The notes under the pieces were generated by a model, which ran no database searches, had not been told where the DNA came from, and was given only the letters and a program-made list of their open reading frames with translations. From positions 21,962,900-22,026,899 of the forward strand of contig OY365806.1 in NCBI GenBank assembly GCA_959347315.1: DNA of 64,000 bases, in the 5' to 3' direction. This DNA is from Bimastos eiseni. Its lineage: Eukaryota > Annelida > Clitellata > Crassiclitellata > Lumbricidae. The position numbers were made by a program, and so were the translations under genes. Below, piece after piece: positions 45,150-57,816 of the stretch. Position 1 is the stretch's first letter; the number at the start of each line of letters is the position of its first letter.

Positions 45150-45832
45150 GGGCAATTTGTCGCAGGACAATTCGTCGCGGACAATTCGACGCGGTCAATA
45201 ATAATAATATGAAAATAATGGTAAATGCTTCATTAGGTACACATGCAAATAAACAGCAATATCAAAACTAATCATAAGACTGCAAAATCAAGTTTTTCAA
45301 AATATTTAGGCTTAATATCAAGTTTTAATGGATATATAAGCCTATACTCTAATTAGTGCCTATGAAATCCTGAAGGTACTCTAATCTAACACATTGTCAA
45401 CTAAGTATTAATAAATTTTTGGAAAAATCCTCTCCGAAATTGTTCAACTGTTAGTAGACTGGACAATGAAGTAGACTGGATGGTTAGATGGTAAATTGAG
45501 AGTCTGTATTGCTTAATCCATTTAATCGACGAGAGCTAACTACCCCGCATTGACACTATAAACACATTAAAATTTACCGCGACGATTTGTCCGCGCCGAA
45601 TTGTCCTGCGACGAATTGTCCGCAACGAATTGTCCGCAACGAATTGTCCGCAACGAATTGTCCGCAACGAATTGTCCGCGACTAATTGTCCGCAACGAAT
45701 TGTCCCCAACGAATTGTCCGCAACTAATTGTCCGCAACGAATTGTCCCCAACTAATTGTCCGCAACTAATTGTCCGCAACGAATTGTCCGCAACGAATTG
45801 TCCGCGACTAATTGTCCGGCGAAAAATTGTTC
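45150..45832. mobile_element. Foldback-like element with 15-bp iterated ends
   Basis: The right arm (45578-45832) is about 16 tandem units of the type GTCCGCAACGAATTG. The left arm (45151-45198) has the same unit inverted (GGACAATTCGTCGC). About 380 bp of unique DNA lies between. Because 15 is a multiple of 3, long frames occur on both strands but are not genes. Confidence 0.8.
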
Positions 45833-45840
45833 GGTTACCA

Positions 45841-46286
45841 AGTGGGATGCCTTCGTTCCATAGCAAGCAAGTCTTTCTCATTCAATCTACGAGTTCTGAA
45901 GTCTTTTTAATCATAAAATATTATTTTAATCAATTATAGATGTGTTAATTATAATAAAATAATTAAACCGAGCAAATCATCTTACCCGTCCTATTAATTA
46001 TGCCTATATCTATCTATAGCCTAGACAAATAATACAATTTTGCCCATTTATAGGGCATGTGTGCAGAAAAAACGTCACATGATAGAATAAAACGGACTGT
46101 ATTTTTTTATAATCAGCACCCAAATTTAGTCTAAAGCAAATTGTTCCCCAGTTTTATGTGATCATGCGTAAACTAGTAAGAATCCATTATTAAGGCATTA
46201 TGCCAAATTTAGAGTTAATTAACTCATAGGATACAGTCAATATATTGTAATAATATGATACAGAGGTCAATAAATAGGCCACCATG

Positions 46287-46319
<33 letters not shown>

Positions 46320-46700
46320 TAGCTGCGTCTTCTGTCTATGACACGTTCTATATAATGCGCTCTTAATGTCGGCAATTCGCTCATTCACACGTCGATTTCA
46401 AAGACAATCCCAAATTGAAAATAAGCGCGAGTTTCACGTAAATTGCGTGACATTCTGAACAAGTTACATCGACTTTCAGCATGGAAACAGAACGCATTAT
46501 ATTATGCTCCACAGCCAGACCCACGTCTAGAAAAGATTGCATTACTATATTGTTTAATCGTAGACCACGCGTTGTCGTCTAAATAATACGACAGCGAATT
46601 TAAATTACCGCAAAGCAGTAAATAAAGGCTCAGCAGAATAATTTTGCACACACTTAAAGTACACGACGATCTATCTGGCCCAATGATTGTGTGTTCGTCT
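45841..46700. other. No gene recognised; (TA)n at 46289-46318
   Basis: AT-rich. Part of 46600-46708 would be the 3' UTR of the tentative gene ending at 46709. No clear AATAAA on the minus strand is close by. Confidence 0.35.
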
Positions 46701-46708
46701 GTCGGACT

Positions 46709-47019
46709 CTAGCCAACGAACTTGGACTTCATGGCCAAGTCCATTTGATGGGTCCTGATGCTATACTGAAGCCGTCTCTGTCGTAGACACTCCCCGAACG
46801 AATCCTTGCAGGTGCGAAGCGTCGCTGCTATCAGCCAAGACACAGAGTTGCGCTTAGGTGGCGAAGGAAATGGACGCATCACGTGACGACGACGACGCCG
46901 AATCACGTGACGATTATCGGCGCCCTCTGTCGATTGCGAGTGATTGTCTGGTCCGGAAGCGTCGATTTGCTGCACCGAATCTGTTGCGGACAACGCACCT
47001 TCGACGGCCAAACCATCGT
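46709..47019 (-). CDS. Tentative terminal coding exon, unknown protein
   Basis: An acceptor with a pyrimidine run (TCTACCTCTCTTGCAG, ending at 47020) precedes 102 open codons and TAG. The encoded segment runs from DDGLAVEGALSATDSVQQID through RHVIRRRRRHVMRPFPSPPK to CKDSFGECLRQRRLQYS and DLAMKSKFVG. GC and CpG content are higher than in the surroundings. The exon begins in phase 1 (two bases completing a codon), which fits the donor of the exon at 59158. I recognise no family; the RRRRR run suggests a basic patch. It could be the last exon of the gene starting at 59566, with an intron of about 12.1 kb and possibly other exons between. Confidence 0.4.
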
Positions 47020-47617
47020 CTGCAAGAGAGGTAGACACAGAGAGGGCTATTTATAATCAAATGAATGACAACAGGATTTCGCTTGATCAATAATTCTGTG
47101 AAGGACTTATCAGTTTTCTGCGTTCTCTTTTAGGTCATAATATAAGATTCATAATTATTATTGCATTGATTATTATTACGAATGGAGCACCAGATCTGTT
47201 TGTAACTATATCGCTTTACTGCGTCAGATATGTTTATAACAGCATAATTGATATGGCCGTAATAATATAATTATATTGATTCTTATTATTACGAATGGAG
47301 CACCAGATCTGCTTGTAGCTACGTTCTTATGTCTTATCACGTTCAGCCTTTTCTTGTAGATAACTGAATTGAAAGTGCACACCATTCATTCCATTTCCGC
47401 TAATTTCCGCTGTAAATAAGCTGCAGTTGGTCGAGCAAAGCAATAGAAACGCATTCATCGGATGCTTCTGTTTGAATGGCTGTTTTAAGAAGGCGTTCGG
47501 AGACTGCATTGCGTATGCATAGCTGCATTGGATGCAGCTGCCTTTTACTCGAATGTCTTGCATGTTCATGATGTATGTATGTATATATGTATGTATTGTA
47601 TGTGCGTGGTTTATTAT

Positions 47618-47631
47618 TTGTGTGTGTGTGC

Positions 47632-47677
<46 letters not shown>

Positions 47678-47690
47678 GTGGTGTATGTGG
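47618..47690. repeat. (GT)n microsatellite
   Basis: A long run of TG dinucleotides. Frames on both strands here reflect only the repeat. Confidence 0.95.
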
Positions 47691-49138
47691 ATGAGTGAGT
47701 GCGTACAACAAAGAGTGGAAAGCATTGGTTACAACAGCACATAGTTTGCAAACATGTATATCCAGTCAGTTCAGGATTAGGCATATGTTTATGAATATTT
47801 TCACTCAACCGAAAATGAGAGGCGTTCAATACTGATTGGACCAACTAAAAAAAGAGTTGATGCATTTTCTAAGTATAAGCCCAGGAATTTATAGCCAATA
47901 AACACGAAACGAAGCAGACGCAGTCTCATGTAGGCCTACATGAAAAGTCACGTCATCAACTTTTGAGGACTATAAGGCATTAGTCAACTTCTGAAGTCCT
48001 AGTTACAGCCATGCGGTCTTTCTAATACATGTAGCAATGTATCATAGACTATATCGTTAAATTATTCTGCCTATTTGATCAGATGTGCGCGTTCATAACC
48101 ATTCGAGCATTTTAATTGCGCAGAGAACAAAAGAAACTAATGGAGCAGACCAATATATTGAACTTGTATTGGTTTTTGTAAACAAATCCTTGTGACCTCC
48201 GCGTATATAAATATTTATATACAAGTTCTAGACGTTACAACACACTGCATCCTGAATGAAACATTGAATGAATCTGCAATCGCCTGTAAATACGTTTATG
48301 TGTAAATGTATCTACATGTATTCCTGTATGTATGTGTGCATGTATTTATGTATGATAATAATACTAATTTATTTTACTTTTTAAGCTGACAAACCACCAC
48401 CATATGATCACAAACATAGACTGAACAAATGATTACACGTTATTACAGGAGTCGACTATATATATATTATATATATAGAGAGAGAGAGAGCGGGAGAGAG
48501 GATGTTAGATAGAGTAGAAGCATTCATTATAAGCAAAATATAACTGCATCATTAAAGTGAAGATGCACGAGACGTCAGGAAATTGAAGACACGGATGAAC
48601 AGATGTATAGATGACAGCGTAGCCTACTTGTTGAGCGAGTGTGTTCAGATACATCATCCAACAAGCGACGATAATCAGCCCTGTCATATATACAAAGTCA
48701 GTGAACAGCTGATTTCTGTGTTCTCAAATGCGCGTTATAACGTAGAATCTGTAAGTTTAGTTTCAAGTTATAAGTGACGTCGAATGTAGTCCCTAATATG
48801 TTTGCCTGCCCTGGATTTATGCGATTACTAATCATGTCGGTCGAAAGCTTTATTTTTGTATATAATTCCATTGATGTGCTAGGCAAGATCGTGAAACTCG
48901 CTATTTTTCAGCACCGAAGCGAATCGTGCGTGGGTTTTAAGAGTCTTCGCGATCCTAATGGCATAATCTCGAAATCTCATCAACGTGTAAGAAAGACAAA
49001 TCGCGAGAACTCACAACTTTCTTGTTCTCGTCATTACCGAAATAATAAACCTCTCTTCATCTACTGGCAACTTTTCTCTACTCTACACACATTCCTTTAT
49101 CACTCCACTCCTCAAGCAACCATTGCTCGGTAGTCGGT
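47691..49138. other. No gene recognised; TA/GA microsatellite at 48456-48498
   Basis: Mixed AT-rich sequence. The frame at 48774-49133 runs into LINE sequence and lacks family features. Confidence 0.35.
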
Positions 49139-50075
49139 AAAGAAATCCTCTTTAACTATCGACCTGTCTCTAACCTGTCATTCGTTTCAAGTAACCGAAC
49201 GAATAGTCCTATCCTCTATCGATGACTACCTGACTTCGAACTCTTTCCTAAATCCACACCAGTGTGGTTTTATCAAGCGGCACTCAACCTAAGCCATTCT
49301 CACTTCCCTGTACAATAAATTTGTTTCTGCCGTATCTCACCAACAAGTCTCCTGTCTCTGCCATCTTGATATAATTATGTGCAGCCACTATTGACCCCAT
49401 GCATTGTATTGCGCAAAAGCCATTTCAGAATGCTCTAGTCCTTTCGTGCTGTCACCAAAGCCCCAAAGCATCACTACATCACTACTGCTCAAAACTCACT
49501 CCACTGGCTCAAAATACCAGAACGCATTGAATACAAGGTCATTTCAGTTACCTACAACGTACTTCAATTCTCACTGCCCACTTTATCTCCGTCAAGTGTT
49601 CATGATTGAACCACATCGCTCAACTCGTTCCTATTCCACCCTAACACTGCTTCGCCCTTCCGTCACCTCATCACTCAAATTTGCAAATCGTTCCATATCT
49701 ACTGCTGTCTCGCCTCTTTGGAACAAACTCCTTTTATCATTAAGACAAATATCTAATCCATTGTGAACTCACAAAAACCTCACCTTTCGCTTCATCAAAA
49801 CAGGTTTTCCACTAAAAACTGAAGACATTGTTTTTTTCACAAATCCCATCCTGAATCCTCCGCATCATACTCTCTTCCTCGCTATTTCAACTCCAAAAAC
49901 CATCCACCTTAGCCGTCTGGCTGTCTGTTTGTCTGTCTGCCTGATTCTCTAGGTTTGACCCTCTGCCTAGCAATTTTGTTTTGATTAAGCGCCTGCGATT
50001 AAGCTGACTTCCGCTACTGCTTTTGTGGGCGCTGTAGAAAAGTTGAGATTACGATTAAGATTACAGGCGCTCATT
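49139..50075 (+). mobile_element. L2/CR1-like LINE, internally deleted
   Basis: Starts FNYRPVSNLSF (RT fingers motif), then HQCGFIKRHST and LTSLYNKFVSAVSHQQVSCL. It jumps to HALVL/NALVLSCCHQSPK and LTPLAQN, then RSTRSYSTLTLLRPSV and SLKFANRSISTAVSPLWNKL. The catalytic centre is lost. The 3' end has TGAGATTACGATTAAGATTA at 50045-50066. Confidence 0.85.
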
Positions 50076-50278
50076 TACAGAGAAAGCTGATTGGCAATAA
50101 AATGTGCAGGTAAGGTGGAATTTGGTCGATGTCCCACGGCCATGCAGGTATACGTACGCTATTGTTCTTCACATACACGTATATTTATTTATCCATACAT
50201 AGCGCCATAATATAAAATACTCCGTATATGGCTTTAGGAATATATATAAATAATCGAATCAATTTATTTATTTCAATA

Positions 50279-51601
50279 GGGGCCTTCCATAAATGACGTC
50301 ACGCTATTTAAGACGGATTTTGAGCACTCTTCCTCGTCACACGTCGTCACAAATGTCATGATTCCCATCAAATATGGCGCCACAAAGCTCTGACCCCACC
50401 GAAAAAACAGATGTCCAGAATTTTATATGAAATAATTGTTCTTCTAATTATCAAAACAATTAATTTATTATGACGTAAAATACTTGAAACTATTTAGCAG
50501 AACGAAGAAAAATGGAAAAGTATAGCCTATTATTACACTCATTTTGCGTTCCACAAGATGAAAAGCTCTGAAAGAATCATTGTAGTTACGAAAAATTCTT
50601 AATAACGTTGGCTTGAAACAATCAAAACGTTATGTTTCTCCAATTTCCCACGAGAAGCAAAATGCTCTCTTATGGAATACATAGGGAGATCATATACTCA
50701 TCGTCCTACTCATTAGATATTCCATTCAGATCCAGCTCTTCTTCGTCTATCCAATCTAAGCTACATGTATCTCCATTTCTTCGTTTGCGCTTACAACCAT
50801 TAGCCGACGTGCAATGACTCTCTGTAACTGTAATTGTAATTGTAATTGTAATTGAAAACTTACATAGCGCCCCTCGCAATCAGAGGCGCTCACGACTCAA
50901 CACAAAGCTAGGCGGAGAACAGGAAAGTCTTAAGGCGCTTGCGACGGCGGCAGAGGTAAGAGAGACCAGCTCTTCCAGCAGAGAAAGGGGGAGGCTGTTC
51001 CAGCTGGTGGGACCCACATAGGCGTGGCTCCTGGATTGGGCTGTAGTAGAGCGCATGCGGGGAACCACCAGAAGTCCACAGGCAGAGGAACGAAGGAAAA
51101 CCCGGTGCGGAATAGAGGAGACCCTAGTGCAGAGGACCAGAAGGTAGGCGGGGCAGAGTCAAGGAGACAGCTGCGCATCAGCGCGAGAGTCTTGAAACGA
51201 ATACGTTGAGGTGCTGGGAGCCAGTGGAGAGATCCACGGATGAAGGTAGCCTGATGCGCTCTGGCGGTATAGCGGTATAATTGATTTCCGCTTGTGTGTT
51301 ACAAAAAATGGTTGGCTCACCTCCACAACCCCAAAATCGACAGCGAGCGTAAAAGTCTACAACCCAAAATTAAGAGTACAATAATTATAATTAGTGTTGT
51401 TAAATTTTGGCAACTGTTTGAATGTGACAACTGTGAATTAAGTGGAACTTGTTCAATTGAATGAAAGATTTTAATAAAATTGCGCATTTTGATGTTTGAT
51501 GTGATAACGGGATGCCCCATTTGGTTGACTCCACCCCCTCGTCACACATCGTCAAAAATGTGTGAACCCTCCCCCAGGCGCGTGACGTCATTTATGCAAT
51601 A
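50279..51601. mobile_element. Harbinger/ISL2EU-like element hosting a nested LINE
   Basis: The left end GGGGCCTTCCATAAATGACG and ACGTCACGC pair with right-end GCGTGACGTCATTTATG. Subterminal CCTCGTCACACGTCGTCAC (left) and CCTCGTCACACATCGTCAA (right) also match. The right tip has diverged, so the boundary is approximate. A LINE fragment sits inside (50822-51270). Confidence 0.6.
50822..51270 (-). mobile_element. LINE RT tail nested in the Harbinger-like element
   Basis: The minus strand reads ATFIRGSLHWLPAPQRIRFK, then LALMRSCLLDSAPPTFW, then MRSTTAQSRSHAYVGPTSWN, with frameshifts. The 3' tail is repeated CAATTACAATTACA at 50822-50855. It is the fullest copy of the family seen at 28546 and 32435. 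Confidence 0.75.
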
Positions 51602-52019
51602 TAAGCCGGCTACTATAGCGTCGTTGCAGCCAATACATGGATTGATAACAATGTCAATAATTGTCATGAACGAACTTATAAGGTGTCAGTGTATAAGATA
51701 TGAAAGGTGCAAAATATAAAAGGCCTACATGTACAACGTTGCAATTTGTGGCCGATACACATGAATATACGAAACAATAAACATGTCATGTGATTTGAAC
51801 GTAGATATCAGTTATAGTAATAAATATCAATTGGACGATGACAAAAATGCCAGTAGGCTGACTGAACAGTATAAACATAGTGTTCTACATAATAGAATTA
51901 AGTGAATCTCACGCTGATTCTTTTTTTGACACCAGATAAGTCATAATGTAAGCTCTCTCTATCAAAGCAATATACATGTATGCCTCTAGTACACTTTCCT
52001 GTCTATAACATTTATCATG
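51602..52019. other. No gene recognised
   Basis: AT-rich intergenic DNA without visible structure. Confidence 0.3.
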
Positions 52020-52365
52020 ACAGACAAGACAATACACGTTAATGTGGGCATCTTTCATGATAGACGAATGCATGTCTGCTTTACTTATGACATATTATAG
52101 GAATGTATGCGAACATTAATTTTAGGCCTACCATCACATATGAATGCATGTGAACGTTTCTCATGATAGATAGGCCTAACTGCATGCCTGCATTTTTCAT
52201 GACACGCGTACATGTAGAATATGCATGTGCACATTTCACATGACATATGAATGAACGGGCACATTGTCATGTACACACTTCGCATGACAGATGAGTGAAT
52301 GTGCACATTTTCATAATAGACGTATAGGCCTACATATGCATATGCACATTTCTCGTCTTATCCTG
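52020..52365. repeat. Degenerate minisatellite, unit about 35-40 bp
   Basis: Repeated variants of TTTCTCATGACAGATGAATG and GCATGTGCACATTT, about seven to eight copies, partly broken by TAGGCCTA insertions. Confidence 0.65.
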
Positions 52366-52859
52366 CCTGCATGGCAGAGGTAGCGCAATTACTTGAGACG
52401 ATGGCGGAATTATTTAGTCCCAAACGCATTTTATTATCAATAATAACTTAAACAACAAATAAAATATATAGTTCTCTCTCTCTCTAAATACTTAAAAATC
52501 CTGATGGCAACCAATCTCTCTCTCTCACAAACTTCTTCATTTTATCCGGCTACCTTAAAATTTAGCAAAAGACAGTGAGCGTGTTCAACTTCAAAAAATG
52601 ATAACTGGGTGATATCAAATATTTAAAAAGGAATTAGTCATAAAATTTGTTTAATGTGAGTATATTATATTTCATAAGCTAATTGTGTGTCAGGTCCGGT
52701 CCTCTAAATATCGCCCGGCCTCTAGGCAATTGCCCTCTGTGTTCCCTCTCGGCGGGCATGTCTTAGCTGTCTACACTCACTTTTACCAGACCATGTAGAA
52801 TCTTTATTATGGCTTGACCTATGGAGGGCAATGAAGATATAGGCCTATATGTCTAATTT

Positions 52860-53760
52860 ATTATTCAGTCTTCCACCCTATTGTCAGGTTCCCATGTTCA
52901 ATGTCGTCACCTCTCTCTGTTCTGGACCTCCTCTTTCATATCCTCTTGTAGTCGCCCCCTTCCATCATCCAGTCCAAGATCATTGCTCTTGGTCTTCCTC
53001 TGGTCTATTTCCCCTTAATTTTTCCTTCGATGATGTTTCGTGGTATGCATATAGGGAGTCGCCTCTTAATATGTGCCCCTTCCATCATCTTTATCGTTCT
53101 CTTATTGTCTTCAATAGTGATCTTTTTTTCTACCATTTGTAGTACTTGTTCGTTAGTTCTGTGCTCTGTCCAAATAACTTTTTCCATTCTGCGCCAAATC
53201 CACATTTCCGATGCTTCCACATTTGTAATATTTTCTTGTCTTCTTGTCTTATTGTCCACTTTTCTGATCAGTAATAGACAACGCCCCATATAATTGTTTT
53301 TATCATTCTCTTTTCAAGTTTCTACTTAGGTTTCCTCTCAGAAATTCTTTCTTTTTGTAAAATGCATGTTTTCCCATTTTTATTCGTCTTTTAATCACTT
53401 CATGGCATCTCGCGTCTTGCGTAATCATGCTTCCTAGGTAACAGAATCTCTCTACTCGTCCTGTCTCCTCCCCATTTATTGCTATTCTGATCGCTTTCAT
53501 CTTTCCCTTATTTATCATCATCACCTTTGTCTTCTATGTGTTTATTTTTCTTTCGTACTCCGTTGATATCCTGTTCAATCTATCCATTATTTTCTATAAT
53601 CCTCTTTGCGCTCTACAATCATTGCTTGATTATCAGCAAATCTTAGCGCCATTATCCACCGTCTCCCTACTTTCATTCCCTCCTTTGCATTTTCCAGCGC
53701 TTCTCCTACTACTTCCTCAATTTATAAATAGAGGAATATCGGGATAGCGCCTCACTCCTC
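52860..53760 (-). mobile_element. RTE-like LINE reverse transcriptase C-terminal half, decayed
   Basis: Minus-strand frames in order: ALRFADNQAMI (YADD-like region), then KAIRIAINGEETGRVERFCY and LGSMITQDARC, then VEASEMWIWRRMEKVIWT, then IEGKIKGK and GRPRAMILDWMMEGGDYKR. Stops and frameshifts separate the blocks. Order and spacing match endonuclease-RT LINEs. Confidence 0.85.
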
Positions 53761-53928
53761 CTTCTATTCTTCCTGATTCTTATTATTCCTCGTTTATTCA
53801 TATTTTCACTCTCTGTCCCATATACCAAGTTCCCTAATTGTTTTTCCCTCCAGTCTACTCACCTTCCTCTCAGTGTGCATCATTAATAATTACATAATAG
53901 CTTTTAGGGTGACCGTTCATTTCGTAGC

Positions 53929-54292
53929 AGCTAATTTCGTCGCAATTCATTTCGTCGCATATCGGTTAGGGTCATGTTAGGTATTGTGAGGGTCGGTTAG
54001 GGTCAGTTTATGCGTATTGAGGGTCGGTTAGGGTCAGGGTATGCGTGGTGAGGGCCAGGGCGTCAATCCCTCTGAGTGATGGAGGCAAACCCCCAGTCCT
54101 AAGTGCCAGGAAGGCAAGATATTTCCTCCTTACCTGAAATTGAAGGCATTGCCTCCGGACCCCCTACCTGGACGCCCCTGGTGAGGGTCGTTTAGGGTCA
54201 TGGTATGCGAGGTGAGGGTCGTTTAGGGTCGGGGTTAGGGTTAGTGTGGTTTTTAAAATGCGAAGAAATGATCTGCGAAGAAATGAACGGGA
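53929..54292. mobile_element. Foldback-like element with telomere-like interior
   Basis: The left arm repeats TTCATTTCGTCGCA-type units; the right arm repeats the inverse (GCGAAGAAATGAACGG). The inside carries GGTTAGGGTCAG / GAGGGTCG units. A hAT MITE (54056-54180) is nested. Confidence 0.7.
54056..54180. mobile_element. 125-bp hAT MITE nested in a foldback-like element
   Basis: Ends are CAGGGCGTCAATCCC and (right) GGACGCCCCTG. Flanks GTGAGGGC (54048-54055) and GTGAGGGT (54181-54188) match at 7 of 8. The same family is at 39361. Confidence 0.8.
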
Positions 54293-54333
54293 ACCGGTTT
54301 TGAGCTCGCTGGAACATGCGAGAACGTTTTAAC

Positions 54334-54446
54334 GAGACAGACAGACAGACAGACAGACAGACAGCGACAGGGAGACAGAGACACAGAAAGACAGAAAGAG
54401 AGAGAGAGAGAAAGAAAGAGAGAGAGAGAGAAAGAGAGAGAGAGAG
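54334..54446. repeat. (CAGA)n / (GA)n microsatellite
   Basis: CAGA tetranucleotide run, then GAGA run. It makes spurious Ser/Leu-rich frames on the minus strand. Confidence 0.95.
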
Positions 54447-57400
54447 CATACAGTCTATCGAGTTTATTTTGGCACCCCATGTGACTGCCATTTAGTCAGT
54501 AGGGGACGATGGGTGTTGGCCGCGTGCATCATAGGCTTAGATATAACGTCCGTTCGGCGTTTGCATGGGTACAAATACATGTGGAGCATAATAAGGAACG
54601 ATGAACAGACAAGAACACGACCAGACGCACAGGCAGATACGCAAGAAACAATAACTTCAAAATGCCGATATTGCTTTTTTTTAATTAGCCTCTTTCTAAT
54701 TTGTCCACAATCAGTTATTATTAGACTTTTTACAGTCATTTATTTAGCAATTTCCGATTTTTTTATTTTTGTACTTCCATATTGGAACGTCGTTTGACCA
54801 ATTCAAGTTCTGTTAGATACGTGGAATTATTGTTGATCAAACTCAATACTGAGCTTTACTCTCTATAGCTCATGTGACTTAAATAAACTATAATTATTAC
54901 TGCTTATATTAATAAAAGCAATAAAAGCATTATATATAATATACATATATTTGTATAGAATCATATGACTGTTTATATACTTTGAATTTGATTGGTCAGT
55001 ATATATGAATGAAGAATATTAGCGGGTTAAATTCAACCCTTTAGATGCATCGAAAACACCTCTGTTGTTCTATAGAAGCTATCTATTACTCTAGGTAGAC
55101 AACACGAGACTTCACAGAAACCCCGATAATTTATCTATCGACACCCTCAGTAACGGGTCGAATCGGAAAGACAAGAACGTCTAAAAATTAATTAGAAAAA
55201 AATGGATCCAAGAAGAGAGACAAAAAAGAGACGTAGGTCTACACCAAGAGAGGAGAAGAAAGGAAAAACGAAAAGAAGAGAGAAAGAAATGCCGTGAAAG
55301 TGAACCATTAGTATCCATCTAACATTAAAAGAAAATGTAATGCAATGAAGTATGTATGTCTGTAGGTCTATTCCTAAAATGCCAAAACGATATGATGAAG
55401 TGCCTTAACATTTTGAAGCGGCAAAGAATGCATTTCGCAGTTTCAACGTGAATGTGTAATGCACAGGTCAAATTAATTACTGTTACCTTTGAAGACCCCG
55501 AAAGCTAAATGGATAAGCTCACACTGATTTAAAGGATTATCAGATACTAAAACGGCACAGGTAGATAAAATTGATGTTGACACAAAGAGGGAATAGAAAC
55601 AGTTTGTTGCTCTGAAGAAAACGGTTGAAGAAACATAGGCACCTGTACGATGTTTGCAGCTAGGACAGGCAGGAGAACTATCTGAATAATAATTATTCTT
55701 ACGCGAGAAATCGAAATACGAACAAGGATTTTGAGCAGTTATTTAATTTTTTAGTGGCGAATGGTTTGAGTCACTTGTGCCAGGTCTATAATACAGTTTG
55801 TCTTATCGAAGGTGGGCGCGGAATGTTGCGCAGCTAGTGCGATGTTTGGTGCTAGATCAAAAACCTCTCCATCTGCACTGTCTACTTCCCGGTAATGGTT
55901 TATTCGTGTTGACTTCAATCAGGTCTTCTCTGTTCCTCTTATCTCCAATGTTGCTAGACCACATCCGGGTCACATGTCGCGCATGCAGGCTGCTTTCTCC
56001 ATTAAAGCCGATCGTGATATTCCACAGGCAGGCAAAATTTAACTCAATATTCAATTTTTCATTAGAATGTTGTATCTTTACACTAAAGTGCGAAAATGCA
56101 GTAACTGAATCAAAACTAGGCCTATGCTTACTTAAATAACTGAATAAGCCATTCTAGGTAGCTCAGTAGGCCTATGTCGGAATATTTACACACAGTCTGT
56201 TGAACGAATACTAGCTTCTATCAGTTAGTTGCATGCTCCCGATTGCAGCATAGGTAATCAGATGAGTCATCATTGTAGATAGCGATCGTATGCAGGCTGT
56301 AATATGGCGTACTCGTATTGCAATAACGATGGAACTATCTAATGAAAGGGAACTATTCATTGAGGACTTGCAAAAAGGTTCTAACACTGTGACTGATTCA
56401 GAGAACTTAAACTCAAATTCCACCTACGGCTTTATAAAGCGACTGACGCTCAATCAACGTACACAAACGAGGTCCTTTCTTAAGGGAAGACCATGTACAC
56501 AGCCTATAATAATCATACATGTACAATACGTATAGGCCTACACTTAACATGTGTGCATGGGGCTTGTACGGTCACATTTAATATTGTAATTGAGCTGATG
56601 GTTCTGGAGTCGTATACATTGATCCAGACAAACGAATCCTTGCCGTCAACAACAAAGTATCATGTTGACGAATTGTCTAGTTTACACAAACTCGGTGACA
56701 TTCACCCTAACACTATTGCAATCACTAAACATGTAATCACCAAAGAGTGCTATGTGACACAATATTGGCGCCATTGAGTGCACCTGAGTCACGATCGAAT
56801 GTTCAAGTCTTAGCCAGAAATAGCAGAGAGGACTCACTCTTATCAGACGGAGGCAGAATTATATGCTCATGATGAGAACAGGTTTCAGCAGAACCAACGA
56901 CCCAACAAAAACCTCAGCTACAGAAATAGATGCACGTTTATGCACGTATAAATGCGCGTTTTGTGCATCAGGCTCAGCAGAACCATGTCGCTCCGCACTA
57001 CGTTTCCCTGATGATAAATAGGAGCAGTATATATGTTCCATTGTGTCGATTTACTTGACAGTAATTTATGTTAAAATAAAGGCTGACTGTTTAGTCTGTG
57101 CAATTCGCATAAACTGAAAAAATTCCGTACACGGTTACGATTATGTATCATTCTACGCATTCAGCCACAGAGACCATTTCCACGGCGCTTCCAAGCGTTC
57201 ATCCATGAAGGCCTTTCCCATAGCGCTTCCAATCATTCGTTCATGAAGGTCTTTCCCAAAGCGCTTGTTTGCCTTTATTTACGCGTGCAACTAAGTAAAT
57301 TACGTATGTATTTAAGCACGTCATGGGCACATCTACTTGTAGGCCCTGTACAAAGTAATACATCTATTCCATAGCGACTCTTTTTAACCTCATAACGGCG

Positions 57401-57816
57401 CTGGAACAAGGCTTTACAATCAGATGAGATTCATGCATAAAATTGATCATAAGGACCACTTTAAGAGTTGGAAGTTTAATTACGATGGAAGAGGGGTATG
57501 ACCTTTTTAGTCGGCTATTTCCCCCACCTACAAAACGAATATAAACTTAAGTTTATTATTTTATAGTGGAACATAATTATGGATAAATTTTACGATAGTT
57601 GTGCAAAAAATGAAGAGGACACAATGAAACGTCAGTGTTCAGAGACGACCAACTGCACAAAGTTTGATAAAAGCTAAGTATTTAATTAAGTTGAGTCGTT
57701 GGGTTAAACTCCTTTTATAGTCTTTATTCTACTGTTGACAGTCAGCATGTCAAGTCTCGTGACTCCGTGCTGAAGAGTGTGAAGAACTCATATATATATA
57801 TATACATATATATATA
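54447..57816. other. No gene recognised
   Basis: About 3.4 kb without a supported exon. A 31-codon Lys/Arg-rich frame at 55202-55297 and frames at 55798-56139 and 56290-56535 have no family match or convincing splice sites. A (TA)n tract lies at 57790-57816. Confidence 0.35.

Noticed and set aside
45536..45939. Frames on both strands with repeats such as NELSATNCP and SLRTISCGQ
   Set aside because: The 15-bp unit is a multiple of three, so both strands stay open by chance.
47327..47844. His/Thr-rich and Cys/Val-rich frames
   Set aside because: Translation of the (GT)n microsatellite.
54198..54491. Ser/Leu-rich minus-strand frames resembling a membrane protein
   Set aside because: Translation of the (CAGA)n/(GA)n microsatellite.
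55202..55297. 31-codon Lys/Arg-rich frame
   Set aside because: Purine-rich low-complexity DNA; too short and without context.
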